Origin: JAFGMR01 sp964632755
Lineage (GTDB): Archaea > Halobacteriota > Methanosarcinia > Methanotrichales > Methanotrichaceae
Assembly: GCA_964632755.1 (NCBI GenBank)
Contig: CAZWDT010000002.1
Coordinates: 1 to 64,000, forward strand
Reading direction: 5' to 3'
Length of the DNA: 64,000 nt
Shown here piece after piece: positions 8,436-16,702 of this stretch. The notes under the pieces were generated by a model. It searched no databases. It saw only the letters and a list, made by a program, of their open reading frames with translations, and was not told where the DNA came from. A program made the translations under genes and the position numbers. Every line of letters begins with the position of its first letter. Positions within the stretch are counted from its first letter, which is position 1.

Positions 8436-8956
8436 GGACCCCCCTCTCATCCGTTGAGGTCCTCTTCCTGAAGGCTGGAGATATCGTATGGCTTTCCGGC
8501 ACCATCTACACCGCCCGGGACAAGGCTCATGCCCAGCTCTTCCGCTGGAAGGATCTAATCCCCCTTGAAGGGGCAGCGATCTACCACTGCGGCCCCTTGC
8601 TTCGCGGAGGCGACGTCATCTCCGCAGGCCCAACTACCAGCGGCCGGATGGCGAGGTATGCAAGCCAGGTCGTCGACCTCGGCGTCCGGGCAATCATCGG
8701 AAAAGGCGGCCTTCCAGGCGCTGCCGATTATCTTAGGGGAAGGGCCGTATACCTGGCCTATCCTGGGGGGTGCGGTGCCTCTGCGGCCGGACAGCTCCGC
8801 TTGAAGGGATCGTTCCTACCTGAGCTCGGCATGGCCGAGTCCATCTGGGAGATGGAGGCCGAGGAGCTCGGGCCGATGGTTGTTGCAATCGATGCCCATG
8901 GACGCGACCTCTACGCAGAGGTGAGGGCGCGAGCGTGCGGCCAGCTGGAGCGCTGA
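8420..8956 (+). CDS. fumB: Class I fumarate hydratase, beta (C-terminal) subunit
   Basis: 178 residues from ATG 8420, which has GGAGG immediately upstream (8411-8415) and gives the family-typical N-terminus MEHRLRTPLSSVEVLFLKAGD. The open frame extends further upstream, but that part lies over the alpha-subunit gene. Features include LSGTIYTARDKAH, GPTTSGRM and GKGGL, all expected for the swivelling beta domain that completes the fumarase active site. It is translationally coupled to the alpha subunit. The frame of the next gene also opens within its 3' end. Confidence 0.9.
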   Translation: MEHRLRTPLSSVEVLFLKAGDIVWLSGTIYTARDKAHAQLFRWKDLIPLEGAAIYHCGPLLRGGDVISAGPTTSGRMARYASQVVDLGVRAIIGKGGLPGAADYLRGRAVYLAYPGGCGASAAGQLRLKGSFLPELGMAESIWEMEAEELGPMVVAIDAHGRDLYAEVRARACGQLER

Positions 8957-8976
8957 AGGGACGGGGCCTCGATCCC

Positions 8977-9642
8977 ATGAGATCCCAGCCCATTGGAATC
9001 GGGCCCGAGATTGCGGCCGCCGCAAAAGACCTGCGCTACCTCGTGGACCGCTCATACCCAAAGGACTATGCCTTGCGCTTTGTAGCCGACCATTACCGCC
9101 TCCCAAAGGATGAGCGCCATCTCCTCTTTCGGGTTGTGGTCGGCCGAAAGGCAGCAGAGGCAAGGCGGGGAAAGCTGTTGCCAGCAGAGGCGGCAAAGGG
9201 CCGGGCGCTTTCCCTCGACGGCTACAACGTGCTGATAACGACAGAGAGCTTCCTCTCTGGGGCACTGGTCTTTTTATGCGACGATGGCCTCTTGCGCGAT
9301 ATCCGCGGAGCATCTCGCAGCTTTCGCCGATCCGCAATCACGGGGACTGCAATCGAAGCCATCCTGGGCCTCCTCGCCCTTATCGAGCCGTCCGAGGTGC
9401 AGATCCTCTTCGACGCGCAGATCTCCAGATCTGGAGAGCTTGCAGCCCTCTTGCGAAAAGGCCTCTCCAGCAGGGGCCTTTCCGGCACCGCGAGAACCTG
9501 CCCGGCCGTCGACAGAGAGCTCAAGCTCTGCGGGATGATCGTTGCTACAGCAGACGGCCACATCATCGACGCGATCGAAGCGGCAGTCGATCTGCCGGCG
9601 GAGGTTGCGCGGCGCCGGGGGATCGTCCCATTGCGGATCTAA
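8977..9642 (+). CDS. DUF434 / DUF5616 domain protein
   Basis: About 221 residues. The N-terminal segment AAKDLRYLVDRSYPKDYALRF is the DUF434 hallmark. The C-terminal part (LSLDGYNVLITTES and DAQISRSGELAALLR) is the DUF5616 half, which has a nuclease- or Toprim-like look (inference). ATG 8977 is preferred because homologs begin shortly before this block; a GTG at 8935 is an alternative that would overlap fumB by 22 bases. Function is unknown. It is likely the last gene of the DUF166-fumarase operon. Confidence 0.75.
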   Translation: MRSQPIGIGPEIAAAAKDLRYLVDRSYPKDYALRFVADHYRLPKDERHLLFRVVVGRKAAEARRGKLLPAEAAKGRALSLDGYNVLITTESFLSGALVFLCDDGLLRDIRGASRSFRRSAITGTAIEAILGLLALIEPSEVQILFDAQISRSGELAALLRKGLSSRGLSGTARTCPAVDRELKLCGMIVATADGHIIDAIEAAVDLPAEVARRRGIVPLRI

Positions 9643-9766
9643 TCGGTCCGTGGATACTTCCAAAAGTTAATTTAAAATACTACCTCTGTGAATATATCAT
9701 ATCAGCAATGAAGGGGATGTGCGGAACTTCCCTTGTCGTCGTCCCCTCACCGAGGTGAACCTAATT

Positions 9767-10231
9767 ATGAAGTCCGGAATAGCGCTCGCGGTACTTGCCC
9801 TGCTCCTCGCGGGCACCGCAGAGGCCACCCCCCTGTTCTTTCCTCTGAGCGAGCACACCATGTCAAAGGAGGTTGGCCCTTGTGGCGAGCCACTGCAGAG
9901 GAGCTACACCTTCACCACTGCCGACACCCAGGCGGTATCCTGGCTGAAGATCTGGAGGGACCTGAAGATGCACTCGGTCGAGTGGCGCTGGTACTCCCCG
10001 AACGGCCGCGTCTACTCGCGCTCCTTCGGCGTGATTCCCCCAGTTGACGGCCCAGCCGGCTACTGGAGCTCTTGCATATGGAGCGATCTTGCGATTCGCG
10101 GCTACGAGGTCTCCCTCATGCCGGGGACGTGGAAGGTCGACGTCTTCGTCGACTATCGGAAGGTGGCTACAGAGCTCTTCACGATAGGAGGAAACCAGGT
10201 ACCCTGTTCCAAGAGCTACTGCAGGCCTTAA
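9767..10231 (+). CDS. Small exported protein of unknown function
   Basis: 154 residues with a clear signal peptide (MKSGIALAVLALLLAGTAEA). Start ATG 9767 is fixed by GGTGA at 9754-9758; the longer frame from GTG 9719 lacks this. The mature domain looks beta-rich (KVDVFVDYRKVATELFTIGG) with four Cys, two of them in the last ten residues (VPCSKSYCRP), suggesting disulfides outside the membrane. The pattern resembles small immunoglobulin-like exported domains but I do not recognise the family. Confidence 0.75.
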   Translation: MKSGIALAVLALLLAGTAEATPLFFPLSEHTMSKEVGPCGEPLQRSYTFTTADTQAVSWLKIWRDLKMHSVEWRWYSPNGRVYSRSFGVIPPVDGPAGYWSSCIWSDLAIRGYEVSLMPGTWKVDVFVDYRKVATELFTIGGNQVPCSKSYCRP

Positions 10232-10267
10232 TCCCTAATCTATCCATTGATCAGCCTATCTGCCGGC

Positions 10268-10284
10268 GGCCCCTTGAGGGGGCC
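10268..10284 (+). terminator. GC-rich hairpin after the exported protein
   Basis: GGCCCC, a short loop and GGGGCC form a strong small stem 37 bases after the stop. There is no long T-tract, so the terminator call is tentative. Confidence 0.3.
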
Positions 10285-10345
10285 CCCAACTCCAAGATAG
10301 TTTAAATTAGAACCATGCATCACATTTAATCATGATATCGAGGCG

Positions 10346-10579
10346 ATGGCCAGGGACCACCAGGTGGAGATGGGCCGGATCTTTCGAAAGGCCCTCTTCT
10401 TCATCCTCATAGCTGTAGCTGCGCTCTCGACTCTGGGGCTCTTTCTCTCGCTCAATTAGATCATAGACGCATGGGTGACGGACCGCTACGCTCCGCTCGC
10501 ACGGGCGGCGCTATACGCCTTCTTGATGGCGGCCTCGATCTACATCATCTTGATGATCCTGTCGGCGGGGCCCCGATGA
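10346..10579 (+). pseudogene. Two-helix small membrane protein interrupted by in-frame TAG
   Basis: From ATG 10346 the frame reads a 37-residue peptide with a membrane helix (ALFFILIAVAALSTLGLFL), then TAG at 10457-10459. The same frame stays open for another 39 codons, encoding IIDAWVTDRYAPLARAAL and a second helix (YAFLMAASIYIILMIL), and ends at TGA 10577-10579. One two-helix protein of about 77 residues with a hydrophilic loop therefore appears to be split by a single amber codon, one C-to-T change from CAG. TAG ends other genes here at family-typical positions (hisD, htpX), so it is a normal stop in this genome. A TATA-like TTTAAATT lies near 10300. It could be a nonsense mutation, readthrough, or two separate peptides if GTG 10476 starts the second. 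Confidence 0.55.
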
Positions 10580-10641
10580 CATGGCAGGCGAACCTACTTC
10601 GCTTGATGGGGGATGTGAACACCCCCTATTCACTCCTATTT

Positions 10642-10800
10642 CAACCACGAATGAGCGCGAATGAACGCTAATATAACATTTAATTCACGTGCATATGTAG
10701 CCTATCACTCGATTAATACACCGCTTTATCTGAATTGCTTTGCATCATAGTTAGCAATAAGTTCGATTGAAAGGTCGGTTACCTTCAAGTAATCGATAAG
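10642..10800 (+). repeat. Intergenic repeat, copy A (family of three)
   Basis: This 160-base AT-rich block aligns along its length with copies at 44302-44470 (+) and 22445-22610 (-). Shared parts are the left end CGAATGA/GCGAATGAACGCTAATAT and the right end GTT(G/A)(A/G)CAATAA followed by CCTTCAAGTAATCGA-like sequence. This copy ends about 80 bases before phosphoglucose isomerase. It contains no ORF. Confidence 0.6.
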
Positions 10801-10882
10801 ATTCGAACGCCCTTCTCAAGCTATTCGACATCTCCCCCCGCAGACCTTCACCTTTATGTATCTTCGAGACCACCAGATGCCT

Positions 10883-11605
10883 ATGGAGCTTTCATTCGGG
10901 GGCAGGACCAGGGAGCCGGATGTCCGCTGGCTCAACGATATGAGTGAAGTGATCTACGACCAGGAGTGGCTGGCGAAGGCGGAGAACCGGCCCCTTTACT
11001 ACATGTACAGGGATCTCTACCTGAGTCGTGCAGACGAGGGGCGCCTCATCGAGAAGGATCTGCGCTACGATATCACCATCATCCCGCCAGGGATGCTTGG
11101 AGTCGAGTTCGTAAAGACCGCCGGCCACTACCACCCCTCCATTTTGGGATTCGATATTACCTATCCCGAGGTCTACGAGGTCCTGGAGGGCGAGGCGGTC
11201 TACCTCCTTCAGAAAGAGGACTTATCGGACGTCGTGGCAATCCGGGCCAAAGCCGGGGACAAGGCGGCAATCCCGCCAGGCTACGGCCACATCACCATAA
11301 ACGCCTCCAATAAGAGGCTCAAGATGGCAAACTACGTCGCTAGATCCTTCTCCTCGATCTATGAACCCATCAAGGCAGTCGGGGGAGGAGCCTATTTCCT
11401 CACTGAGGACGGATTCATCCCCAATCCCCGCTCTCCTGCGGCGCCCCTGCGGGAGGTTCCGCCTCCCGGGAGCGCTGCCCTGAAGATGCTTGGGCTCTCC
11501 CGGGGCCGCGAGATGTATCCGCTCATAAGGGAGAGGCCTGAAGCGCTCGACTGGCTGGTGAGGCCCCAGGAGCACATGGACCTATTCGTTGGCCTTTTCG
11601 GGTGA
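10883..11605 (+). CDS. pgi: Archaeal cupin-type glucose-6-phosphate isomerase
   Basis: Interconverts glucose 6-phosphate and fructose 6-phosphate for gluconeogenesis and sugar-nucleotide supply. The cupin metal-site motif is visible as TAGHYHP, then YPEVYEVLEGEA, then PPGYGHITIN: two His and a Glu followed by a third His. About 240 residues, somewhat longer at the C-terminus than the 190-residue euryarchaeal enzymes. ATG 10883 gives the family start MELSFGGRTREPD; ATG 10856 is in frame but a TTTATGTA box sits there, which would make 10883 nearly leaderless. UbiA follows after six bases. Confidence 0.88.
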   Translation: MELSFGGRTREPDVRWLNDMSEVIYDQEWLAKAENRPLYYMYRDLYLSRADEGRLIEKDLRYDITIIPPGMLGVEFVKTAGHYHPSILGFDITYPEVYEVLEGEAVYLLQKEDLSDVVAIRAKAGDKAAIPPGYGHITINASNKRLKMANYVARSFSSIYEPIKAVGGGAYFLTEDGFIPNPRSPAAPLREVPPPGSAALKMLGLSRGREMYPLIRERPEALDWLVRPQEHMDLFVGLFG

Positions 11606-11611
11606 TTCCCC

Positions 11612-12526
11612 ATGCCCTGTGCGGTTATGAGATGCAGGCCCTATCTGGAGCTGCTTCGCCCACCACTCGCCCCAATGGACCTGGCACTTCCGGCAGCCGC
11701 AGCCCTCCTCTCGGCATATGCCGTCACAGGCGGCCTGCCGGAGGCCCTCCCCTTCCTTATAGCCACGGTTGGGGCCTATGCGGCGATAACTAGCTCCTAC
11801 GTCTACAACGACTACTGCGACGTCGACGTCGACCGGGTGGGGATGCCGGGCCGGCCGCTACCATCATCTCGCGTAACCGCAAAAGAGGCAGGCCTTTACT
11901 CCCTATTTCTCTTCCTCGTGGCCTGTACTTGCGCCCTCTACCTCAATCCCGAGAGCTTCGTCGTGCTGATTGCAGCAACCATCCTGATCACCATCTACTC
12001 CCGCTGGGCAAAGAGACATACCCCCTTCAGCTGGATCCTCGTGGGCCTCTCGTTCGGCCTGGTTCCCCTTGGCGTCTGGCTTGCGATCTCCCCTGCAGGC
12101 GTCCTCAAGGCCGGAATCGGCCTCCATCCAGCCGCCCTGGTGTTAAGCGCCATGATCTGCATCACCGACTGGGCGTTTACCAACTGCGACGCATCTCGCG
12201 ACGTTGCCGGCGATCGCGCAAAGGGGATTCCCACGCTTCCCGCAACCTACGGCATCCCCGTAACATCGAAGCTAGTCCTCGCCATTTGGTCGGCAGGCTT
12301 TGCCCTCTCGCTCCTCCTTGGAATAACAGCGGGCCTTGGCTGGCTCTACATGGCAGGGGCAGCCCTTGCCGGGTCCTGGCTTGTCTCTCAGGCATGGCAG
12401 TTCGCGAGAGAGCCTACCGCTCCTCGTGGCGACCTGCTCTTCTATCAGTCGGCCAACTACAGGGCGGTGCTCTTCGCAGTTTTGATATTGGATATCCTCT
12501 TCCGGGCGGTGACGGGGCCCCTTTGA
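11612..12526 (+). CDS. UbiA-family prenyltransferase
   Basis: Integral membrane enzyme of 304 residues with about eight helices. It shows both Asp-rich UbiA motifs: NDYCDVDVDRVGMPGRPL starting at residue 66 and DASRDVAGDRAKG near residue 191. Archaeal members attach geranylgeranyl groups to glycerol-phosphate ethers, sugars or quinone rings. Digeranylgeranylglyceryl phosphate synthase is one possibility, but the substrate cannot be set from sequence. The gene follows pgi closely and is probably cotranscribed. It converges on the NosD-like gene with about 125 bases between. Confidence 0.85.
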   Translation: MPCAVMRCRPYLELLRPPLAPMDLALPAAAALLSAYAVTGGLPEALPFLIATVGAYAAITSSYVYNDYCDVDVDRVGMPGRPLPSSRVTAKEAGLYSLFLFLVACTCALYLNPESFVVLIAATILITIYSRWAKRHTPFSWILVGLSFGLVPLGVWLAISPAGVLKAGIGLHPAALVLSAMICITDWAFTNCDASRDVAGDRAKGIPTLPATYGIPVTSKLVLAIWSAGFALSLLLGITAGLGWLYMAGAALAGSWLVSQAWQFAREPTAPRGDLLFYQSANYRAVLFAVLILDILFRAVTGPL

Positions 12527-12653
12527 TTGCCCCTCTGATCGAGGGTGACAGCTCAGGAATCGGCCAAGCCGATCTCCCAAGCCAATGGCCATCCCCGGCC
12601 CGTGGAGATCGCTCTCGATTGTCAAGGCGCCAGCCTTCTATCCCTCCGGGGCT

Positions 12654-13349
12654 TCAGGCCAGGATCGGCCCTACCAGCGGATGGTGATCGGCATTGGCTC
12701 CGCCTGAGATGTTATGGGGCCGGTCGCAAATCAGATCGCCGTCTTCGTCCCTGCAGCCCTCCTCGTCCTGGTCAAAGTCGCCGAAGTAATTTCCGCCGTA
12801 CCACATATCCCACGGCGAGCTGGACGATCCCTCCGGACCGAGGTCCCAGAAGTTCTCGCAGGTGTCGTAGGCGTTTGCCACGTTTCCGATCAGGTCGTTT
12901 CCATAGATGCTATTGTTCTTGCCGGTGGCGTATATCCCATAGCGATTGTTGCGGATGACATTTCCTCGAATGGTGCAGTTGCTCGCCTGTATCTTTATCC
13001 CGGAGTCGCCACAGCCGCAATGGCCAGAGCCTGTCACATTGAACCCCTCGAGAACCGCCTCATCGGCGGAGATGACAATAGCGCTTGCGCGGCCGCCGCC
13101 GTATATCATCGGCATCTCTCCCGCTTCCCCTCTCAGGGTAAGGCGCTTGTTCAGGTAGAGGTTCTCGGAATAGGTACCGTTAAGGACCTCTATCGTATCT
13201 CCTTCAATAGAAGAGTCGATGGCTTCCTGGATGCTTGCAAAGCTGCATCCTTCCTTGCATACGAATACCGTAGACCCTGCCGACGCGACGAGCAGGACGA
13301 TTGTAGCCGCAAGTCCTAAGGCGGGCCAGCGGATCTCATGGTTGGACAT
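12654..13349 (-). CDS. Exported NosD-like right-handed beta-helix protein
   Basis: 231 residues with an N-terminal signal or anchor (LGLAATIVLLVASAGST). The body begins with the typical opening FASIQEAIDSSIEGDTIEVLNGTY and continues with beta-helix turns such as GFNVTGSG, NCTIRGNVIRNNRYGIYATGKNNSIYGNDL. These match the periplasmic copper-binding NosD repeat family, which in methanogens usually means a surface protein rather than copper handling. The last part has DQDEEGCRDEDGDLICD, an Asp-rich, probably Ca-binding stretch with two Cys, and a conserved NYFGDF. Short for the family. Confidence 0.8.
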   Translation of the reverse strand: MSNHEIRWPALGLAATIVLLVASAGSTVFVCKEGCSFASIQEAIDSSIEGDTIEVLNGTYSENLYLNKRLTLRGEAGEMPMIYGGGRASAIVISADEAVLEGFNVTGSGHCGCGDSGIKIQASNCTIRGNVIRNNRYGIYATGKNNSIYGNDLIGNVANAYDTCENFWDLGPEGSSSSPWDMWYGGNYFGDFDQDEEGCRDEDGDLICDRPHNISGGANADHHPLVGPILA

Positions 13350-13482
13350 GTTCCCTCCAAGTGCCTAATCTGTTCGCCATAGCTACTTACGTCCAAATAA
13401 AATTCTCGGTCGAATGCTTGCACAAGGTTTATGTCCTTAAAGGGGAGGGGTTGGGACCAGCAGAGAATGAGGAATGCTTGAT

Positions 13483-13989
13483 ATGCGACTTTCGATGGAC
13501 TTGGAGATGCAGGATAAGCCAGGGCAGCTCCTGATGGCCCTCGAGCCGCTCCGGGAGCAGAAGGGAAATATCATCAGCGTTCTGCACCATCGGGACAAGA
13601 AGACCCCTCGTGGCACCATACCGGTCCGCGTGATCTTGGAGATGGACCGGTCCAGGTTGGAGGCGGTCAAGGAGCAGCTTCAGGCCAATGGGATCATAGT
13701 TGTGCGCGCAGGTGAGGACCGCTTCCTGGAGGAGATCACCGTACTGCTGGTGGGCCATGTGCTGGACAGAGATCTCGGGGATACCGTCCATCAGATAGAC
13801 TCTACTGGCTTTGCCGAGGTCGTCGACCTCTCCCTCTCCATGCCGGGGATAGATGAGCCCTCTTCTGCCTATCTCAGGATCCGGGCCACGGGAAAGGATG
13901 AGATCCAGAAGGCAATGTCCATCCTTCGTCAGGTGGGCGTCCAGAAGGATCTGCTGGTTATAGAGCCTATCGAGGCGGATGAGCCATGA
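13483..13989 (+). CDS. ACT-domain regulator paired with homoserine dehydrogenase
   Basis: About 168 residues. The N-terminal ACT domain reads MRLSMDLEMQDKPGQLLMAL, and the second half is another ACT-like segment. Many archaea encode this stand-alone amino-acid-sensing protein just before homoserine dehydrogenase, where allosteric feedback regulation is the accepted guess. ATG 13483 is chosen because GAGGA lies at 13469-13473; ATG 13474 is an in-frame alternative. It overlaps hom by four bases. Confidence 0.82.
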   Translation: MRLSMDLEMQDKPGQLLMALEPLREQKGNIISVLHHRDKKTPRGTIPVRVILEMDRSRLEAVKEQLQANGIIVVRAGEDRFLEEITVLLVGHVLDRDLGDTVHQIDSTGFAEVVDLSLSMPGIDEPSSAYLRIRATGKDEIQKAMSILRQVGVQKDLLVIEPIEADEP

Positions 13990-14996
13990 CGGAGGTAAAG
14001 ATATCCCTGGTGGGCTATGGCGTGGTTGGCCACGGGGTCGTGGAGGTTCTGGAGAGGAAGCGGCAGTTGATGAGGGAGATCGGCCTTGATCTGACGCTCG
14101 TAAGCGTCACCGATCATACGGGCACTTACCTTGCGCCAGATGGCGTTGTCGCGAAGGACATCCTGGACCATCGCACTCTGGAGGGTGTTGCCAACTCCGA
14201 TATGGCGGCTCGGGAGGTCTTTGGCTCGATCGATTGTGACCTCGTAGTCGAGGTCACCCCCACGAACATAGTACATGGCCAGCCTGGCCTGGGCCATATG
14301 GTCGATGCCCTATCCATGGGAAAGCACGTGGTTACGTCGAACAAAGGCCCCCTCGTGGTGGATTATCGAAGGCTGAAGGATCTCGCGAGGAAGAACGACG
14401 TCGCCCTCAAGTTCGAGGCGACGGTTGGAGGAACCATGCCCCTCATCAGCCTGATCGAGAGGACGCTCGTTGGGAACACCATACTCGGTATCAGGGGGAT
14501 CTTCAACGGCACATGCAACTACATATTGACCAGGATGGTCGAGGAGAAGTACCCATACAACCATGCTCTGACCGAGGCCCAGGAGCTCGGATACGCTGAG
14601 GCCGATCCCTCCTACGACGTCGAGGGCGTGGACACGGCGGGCAAGGTGGCGATATTGGCGAACTCCATCTTCGATATGGACGTGAAATACGGCGATGTAG
14701 AGGTCACCGGGATCACGGGCATAACCCCCGAGGCCCTGATACTCGCCCACAAGCGAGGGTATGCGGTGAAGCTGATCGGGGAGGTGCCGGCCCTCACGGT
14801 AAAGCCGATGCTAGTTCCTTTGGGAAGCCCCCTCGCCGTAGGATCCACGCTAAACGCCGCTGCGATCTACACAGACCTCTCAGGGACGATCACAGTGACC
14901 GGCCTTGGAGCTGGCCGTATAGAGACCGCAAGCGCCATACTCTCTGATATCGTCAGCATATACCGCGGCAATCATGTAGATATACTGAGATCATGA
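13986..14996 (+). CDS. hom: Homoserine dehydrogenase
   Basis: NAD(P)-dependent reduction of aspartate semialdehyde to homoserine, leading to threonine and methionine. 336 residues, the short form without a C-terminal ACT domain. The Rossmann motif VGYGVVGHGVVE is at residues 8-19. Catalytic-domain blocks include TSNKGPLV, EATVGGTMP, GIFNGTCNYILTRM, EAQELGYAEADPSYDVEGVD and the AGKVAI segment. It overlaps both the ACT regulator and the DNA ligase by four bases, so the three are one transcription unit. Confidence 0.93.
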   Translation: MTEVKISLVGYGVVGHGVVEVLERKRQLMREIGLDLTLVSVTDHTGTYLAPDGVVAKDILDHRTLEGVANSDMAAREVFGSIDCDLVVEVTPTNIVHGQPGLGHMVDALSMGKHVVTSNKGPLVVDYRRLKDLARKNDVALKFEATVGGTMPLISLIERTLVGNTILGIRGIFNGTCNYILTRMVEEKYPYNHALTEAQELGYAEADPSYDVEGVDTAGKVAILANSIFDMDVKYGDVEVTGITGITPEALILAHKRGYAVKLIGEVPALTVKPMLVPLGSPLAVGSTLNAAAIYTDLSGTITVTGLGAGRIETASAILSDIVSIYRGNHVDILRS

Positions 14997-16651
14997 CGAG
15001 CTTCCTCCAGTTCGCAGAGCTCTGCCAGAAGGTCCAAGAGGTGAGCGGGAACCTGGATAAGGTGGATCTGGTCTCTTCCTTCCTGGAGGATCTGGACGAC
15101 CGGGAGCTTGGGATCGCTGCAAGCTTTCTCATGGGCACGCTCATCCCCGAGCAGGAGCTTGGGGTAGGGCCGAGCATCCTATACGGGTCCATTGCCAAGG
15201 CCGCAGGGCTAAATCTTGCGACCATCACCGATCTTTTAAGAAAGACGGGCGACGTAGGGCTTGTCGCTCAACATGCCATCTCCGAGAGAAGGCCCCTCAC
15301 CCTCGCCTCGTTTGCCGGGAGCGAGCCTCTTGCGATCTCCGAGGTCTACGAGAGGTTTCTCGCAATTGCCAAGGCGGTTGGCAGGGGCAGCCAGGACGCC
15401 AAGGCCAAGAACCTCCAGTTCCTCTTCAGCGAGGCCACACCACTCGAAGCGCAGTATATTGCCCGCCTGGCCATGGAGGACCTGAGGATCGGGGTCGGGG
15501 TGGGGTCGGTGCGCGACGCGATCTCAAAGGCATTCCATCAGCCGGTGGACCTCGTGGAACGGGGCTACAACCTGACAAACGATATCAGCCTGGTGGCCCA
15601 ATCGGCCAGGCACGAAGACCTCTCCAAGCTGAACATCGGAATAGGTCGTCCGATAAAGATGATGCTGGCCCAGGTCGCCGAGAGCATACCTGCCGCCCTC
15701 CAAGAGGGTTCCATGGCCGTCGAGTGGAAGTTCGACGGTGCGAGGGTCCAGATTCACAAGGACGGATCGAGGATCCGGATATTCTCCCGCAGGCTGGAGG
15801 ACGTCACAAGCTCCCTTCCCGAGATCGTGGCGATGGCTGAGGGGATGGTGGGGGCGTTGCAGGCGATACTCGACGGCGAGGTGGTGGCGGTTGGAGAGGA
15901 CGGCCGGCCCCTGCCGTTTCAAGCAGTCTTGAGGAGGTTTCGCCGCAAGTACCACGTGGCAAGCGTTGCTGCCAAGATCCCGCTCAGTTTGAACCTGTTC
16001 GACATCATATACCTAAATGGGGAGAGCTTGATCGACCGTCCCCTCGTCGAGCGCAGGCGTTTCCTCGAGGCCGTCTCCTCTTCCGATATACTGGCGAGGC
16101 AGGAGATCACCGACGATCCGGCGGTGGCAGAGCAGATCTACGAGGCCGCACTGAAGGCAGGCCACGAGGGGATACTGCTCAAGAACCCGGCGTCCGTCTA
16201 TTCCCCCGGCAAGAGGGGAAAGAACTGGCTCAAGATCAAGCCGGTGGCGGAATCCCTGGACCTGGTCGTTGTAGGCGCAAGATGGGGCGAGGGAAGGCGG
16301 GCGAAGCTGCTCGGCTCCTATCGCCTTGCCTGCCCGGATCCGGCCTCCGGCGAGCTTGTGGATGTGGGATGGGTTGCGACAGGCCTCAACGATGACAAGC
16401 TCTCTGAGCTCTCCGACCTCTTCAATGATCTCATCGTGATGAGCAAGGGGATGGAGGTGGAGATCAAGCCCCAGGTGGTCATCGAGGTTGGCTACGAGGA
16501 GATCCAGAAGAGCCCTAACTACGCATCGGGCTATGCGCTTCGTTTTCCCCGGTTCATTGGGGTCAGGGATGATAAGTCCCCGGAGGAGGCGGACGGCTTG
16601 GACAGGATAGAACATATATACGGCATGCAAAGGGGCCGGCAGATCTCCTGA
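14993..16651 (+). CDS. lig: ATP-dependent DNA ligase
   Basis: Seals nicks in replication and repair. 552 residues. The N-terminal DNA-binding domain occupies residues 1-230. The adenylated lysine is Lys246 in EWKFDGARVQIHK (motif I). Further motifs are IFSRRLEDVT, DGEVVA, the GEGILLK-like HEGILLKNP and the KRGKNWLKIKP motif V region, followed by an OB domain. Length and order are normal for archaeal and eukaryotic type I ligases. It sits in an amino-acid biosynthesis operon, overlapping hom by four bases. Confidence 0.95.
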   Translation: MTSFLQFAELCQKVQEVSGNLDKVDLVSSFLEDLDDRELGIAASFLMGTLIPEQELGVGPSILYGSIAKAAGLNLATITDLLRKTGDVGLVAQHAISERRPLTLASFAGSEPLAISEVYERFLAIAKAVGRGSQDAKAKNLQFLFSEATPLEAQYIARLAMEDLRIGVGVGSVRDAISKAFHQPVDLVERGYNLTNDISLVAQSARHEDLSKLNIGIGRPIKMMLAQVAESIPAALQEGSMAVEWKFDGARVQIHKDGSRIRIFSRRLEDVTSSLPEIVAMAEGMVGALQAILDGEVVAVGEDGRPLPFQAVLRRFRRKYHVASVAAKIPLSLNLFDIIYLNGESLIDRPLVERRRFLEAVSSSDILARQEITDDPAVAEQIYEAALKAGHEGILLKNPASVYSPGKRGKNWLKIKPVAESLDLVVVGARWGEGRRAKLLGSYRLACPDPASGELVDVGWVATGLNDDKLSELSDLFNDLIVMSKGMEVEIKPQVVIEVGYEEIQKSPNYASGYALRFPRFIGVRDDKSPEEADGLDRIEHIYGMQRGRQIS

Positions 16652-16702
16652 GGCCCTTTTCCGAGGTCACGATTTTCGACTTAGATCTGGAGGTAGGCAA
16701 GT

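Noticed and set aside
10457..10459. Pyrrolysine codon as the explanation for the in-frame TAG
   Set aside because: hisD, htpX and the symporter end with TAG at family-typical lengths and no pyl gene or methylamine methyltransferase is in the window; kept only as a possibility to test.
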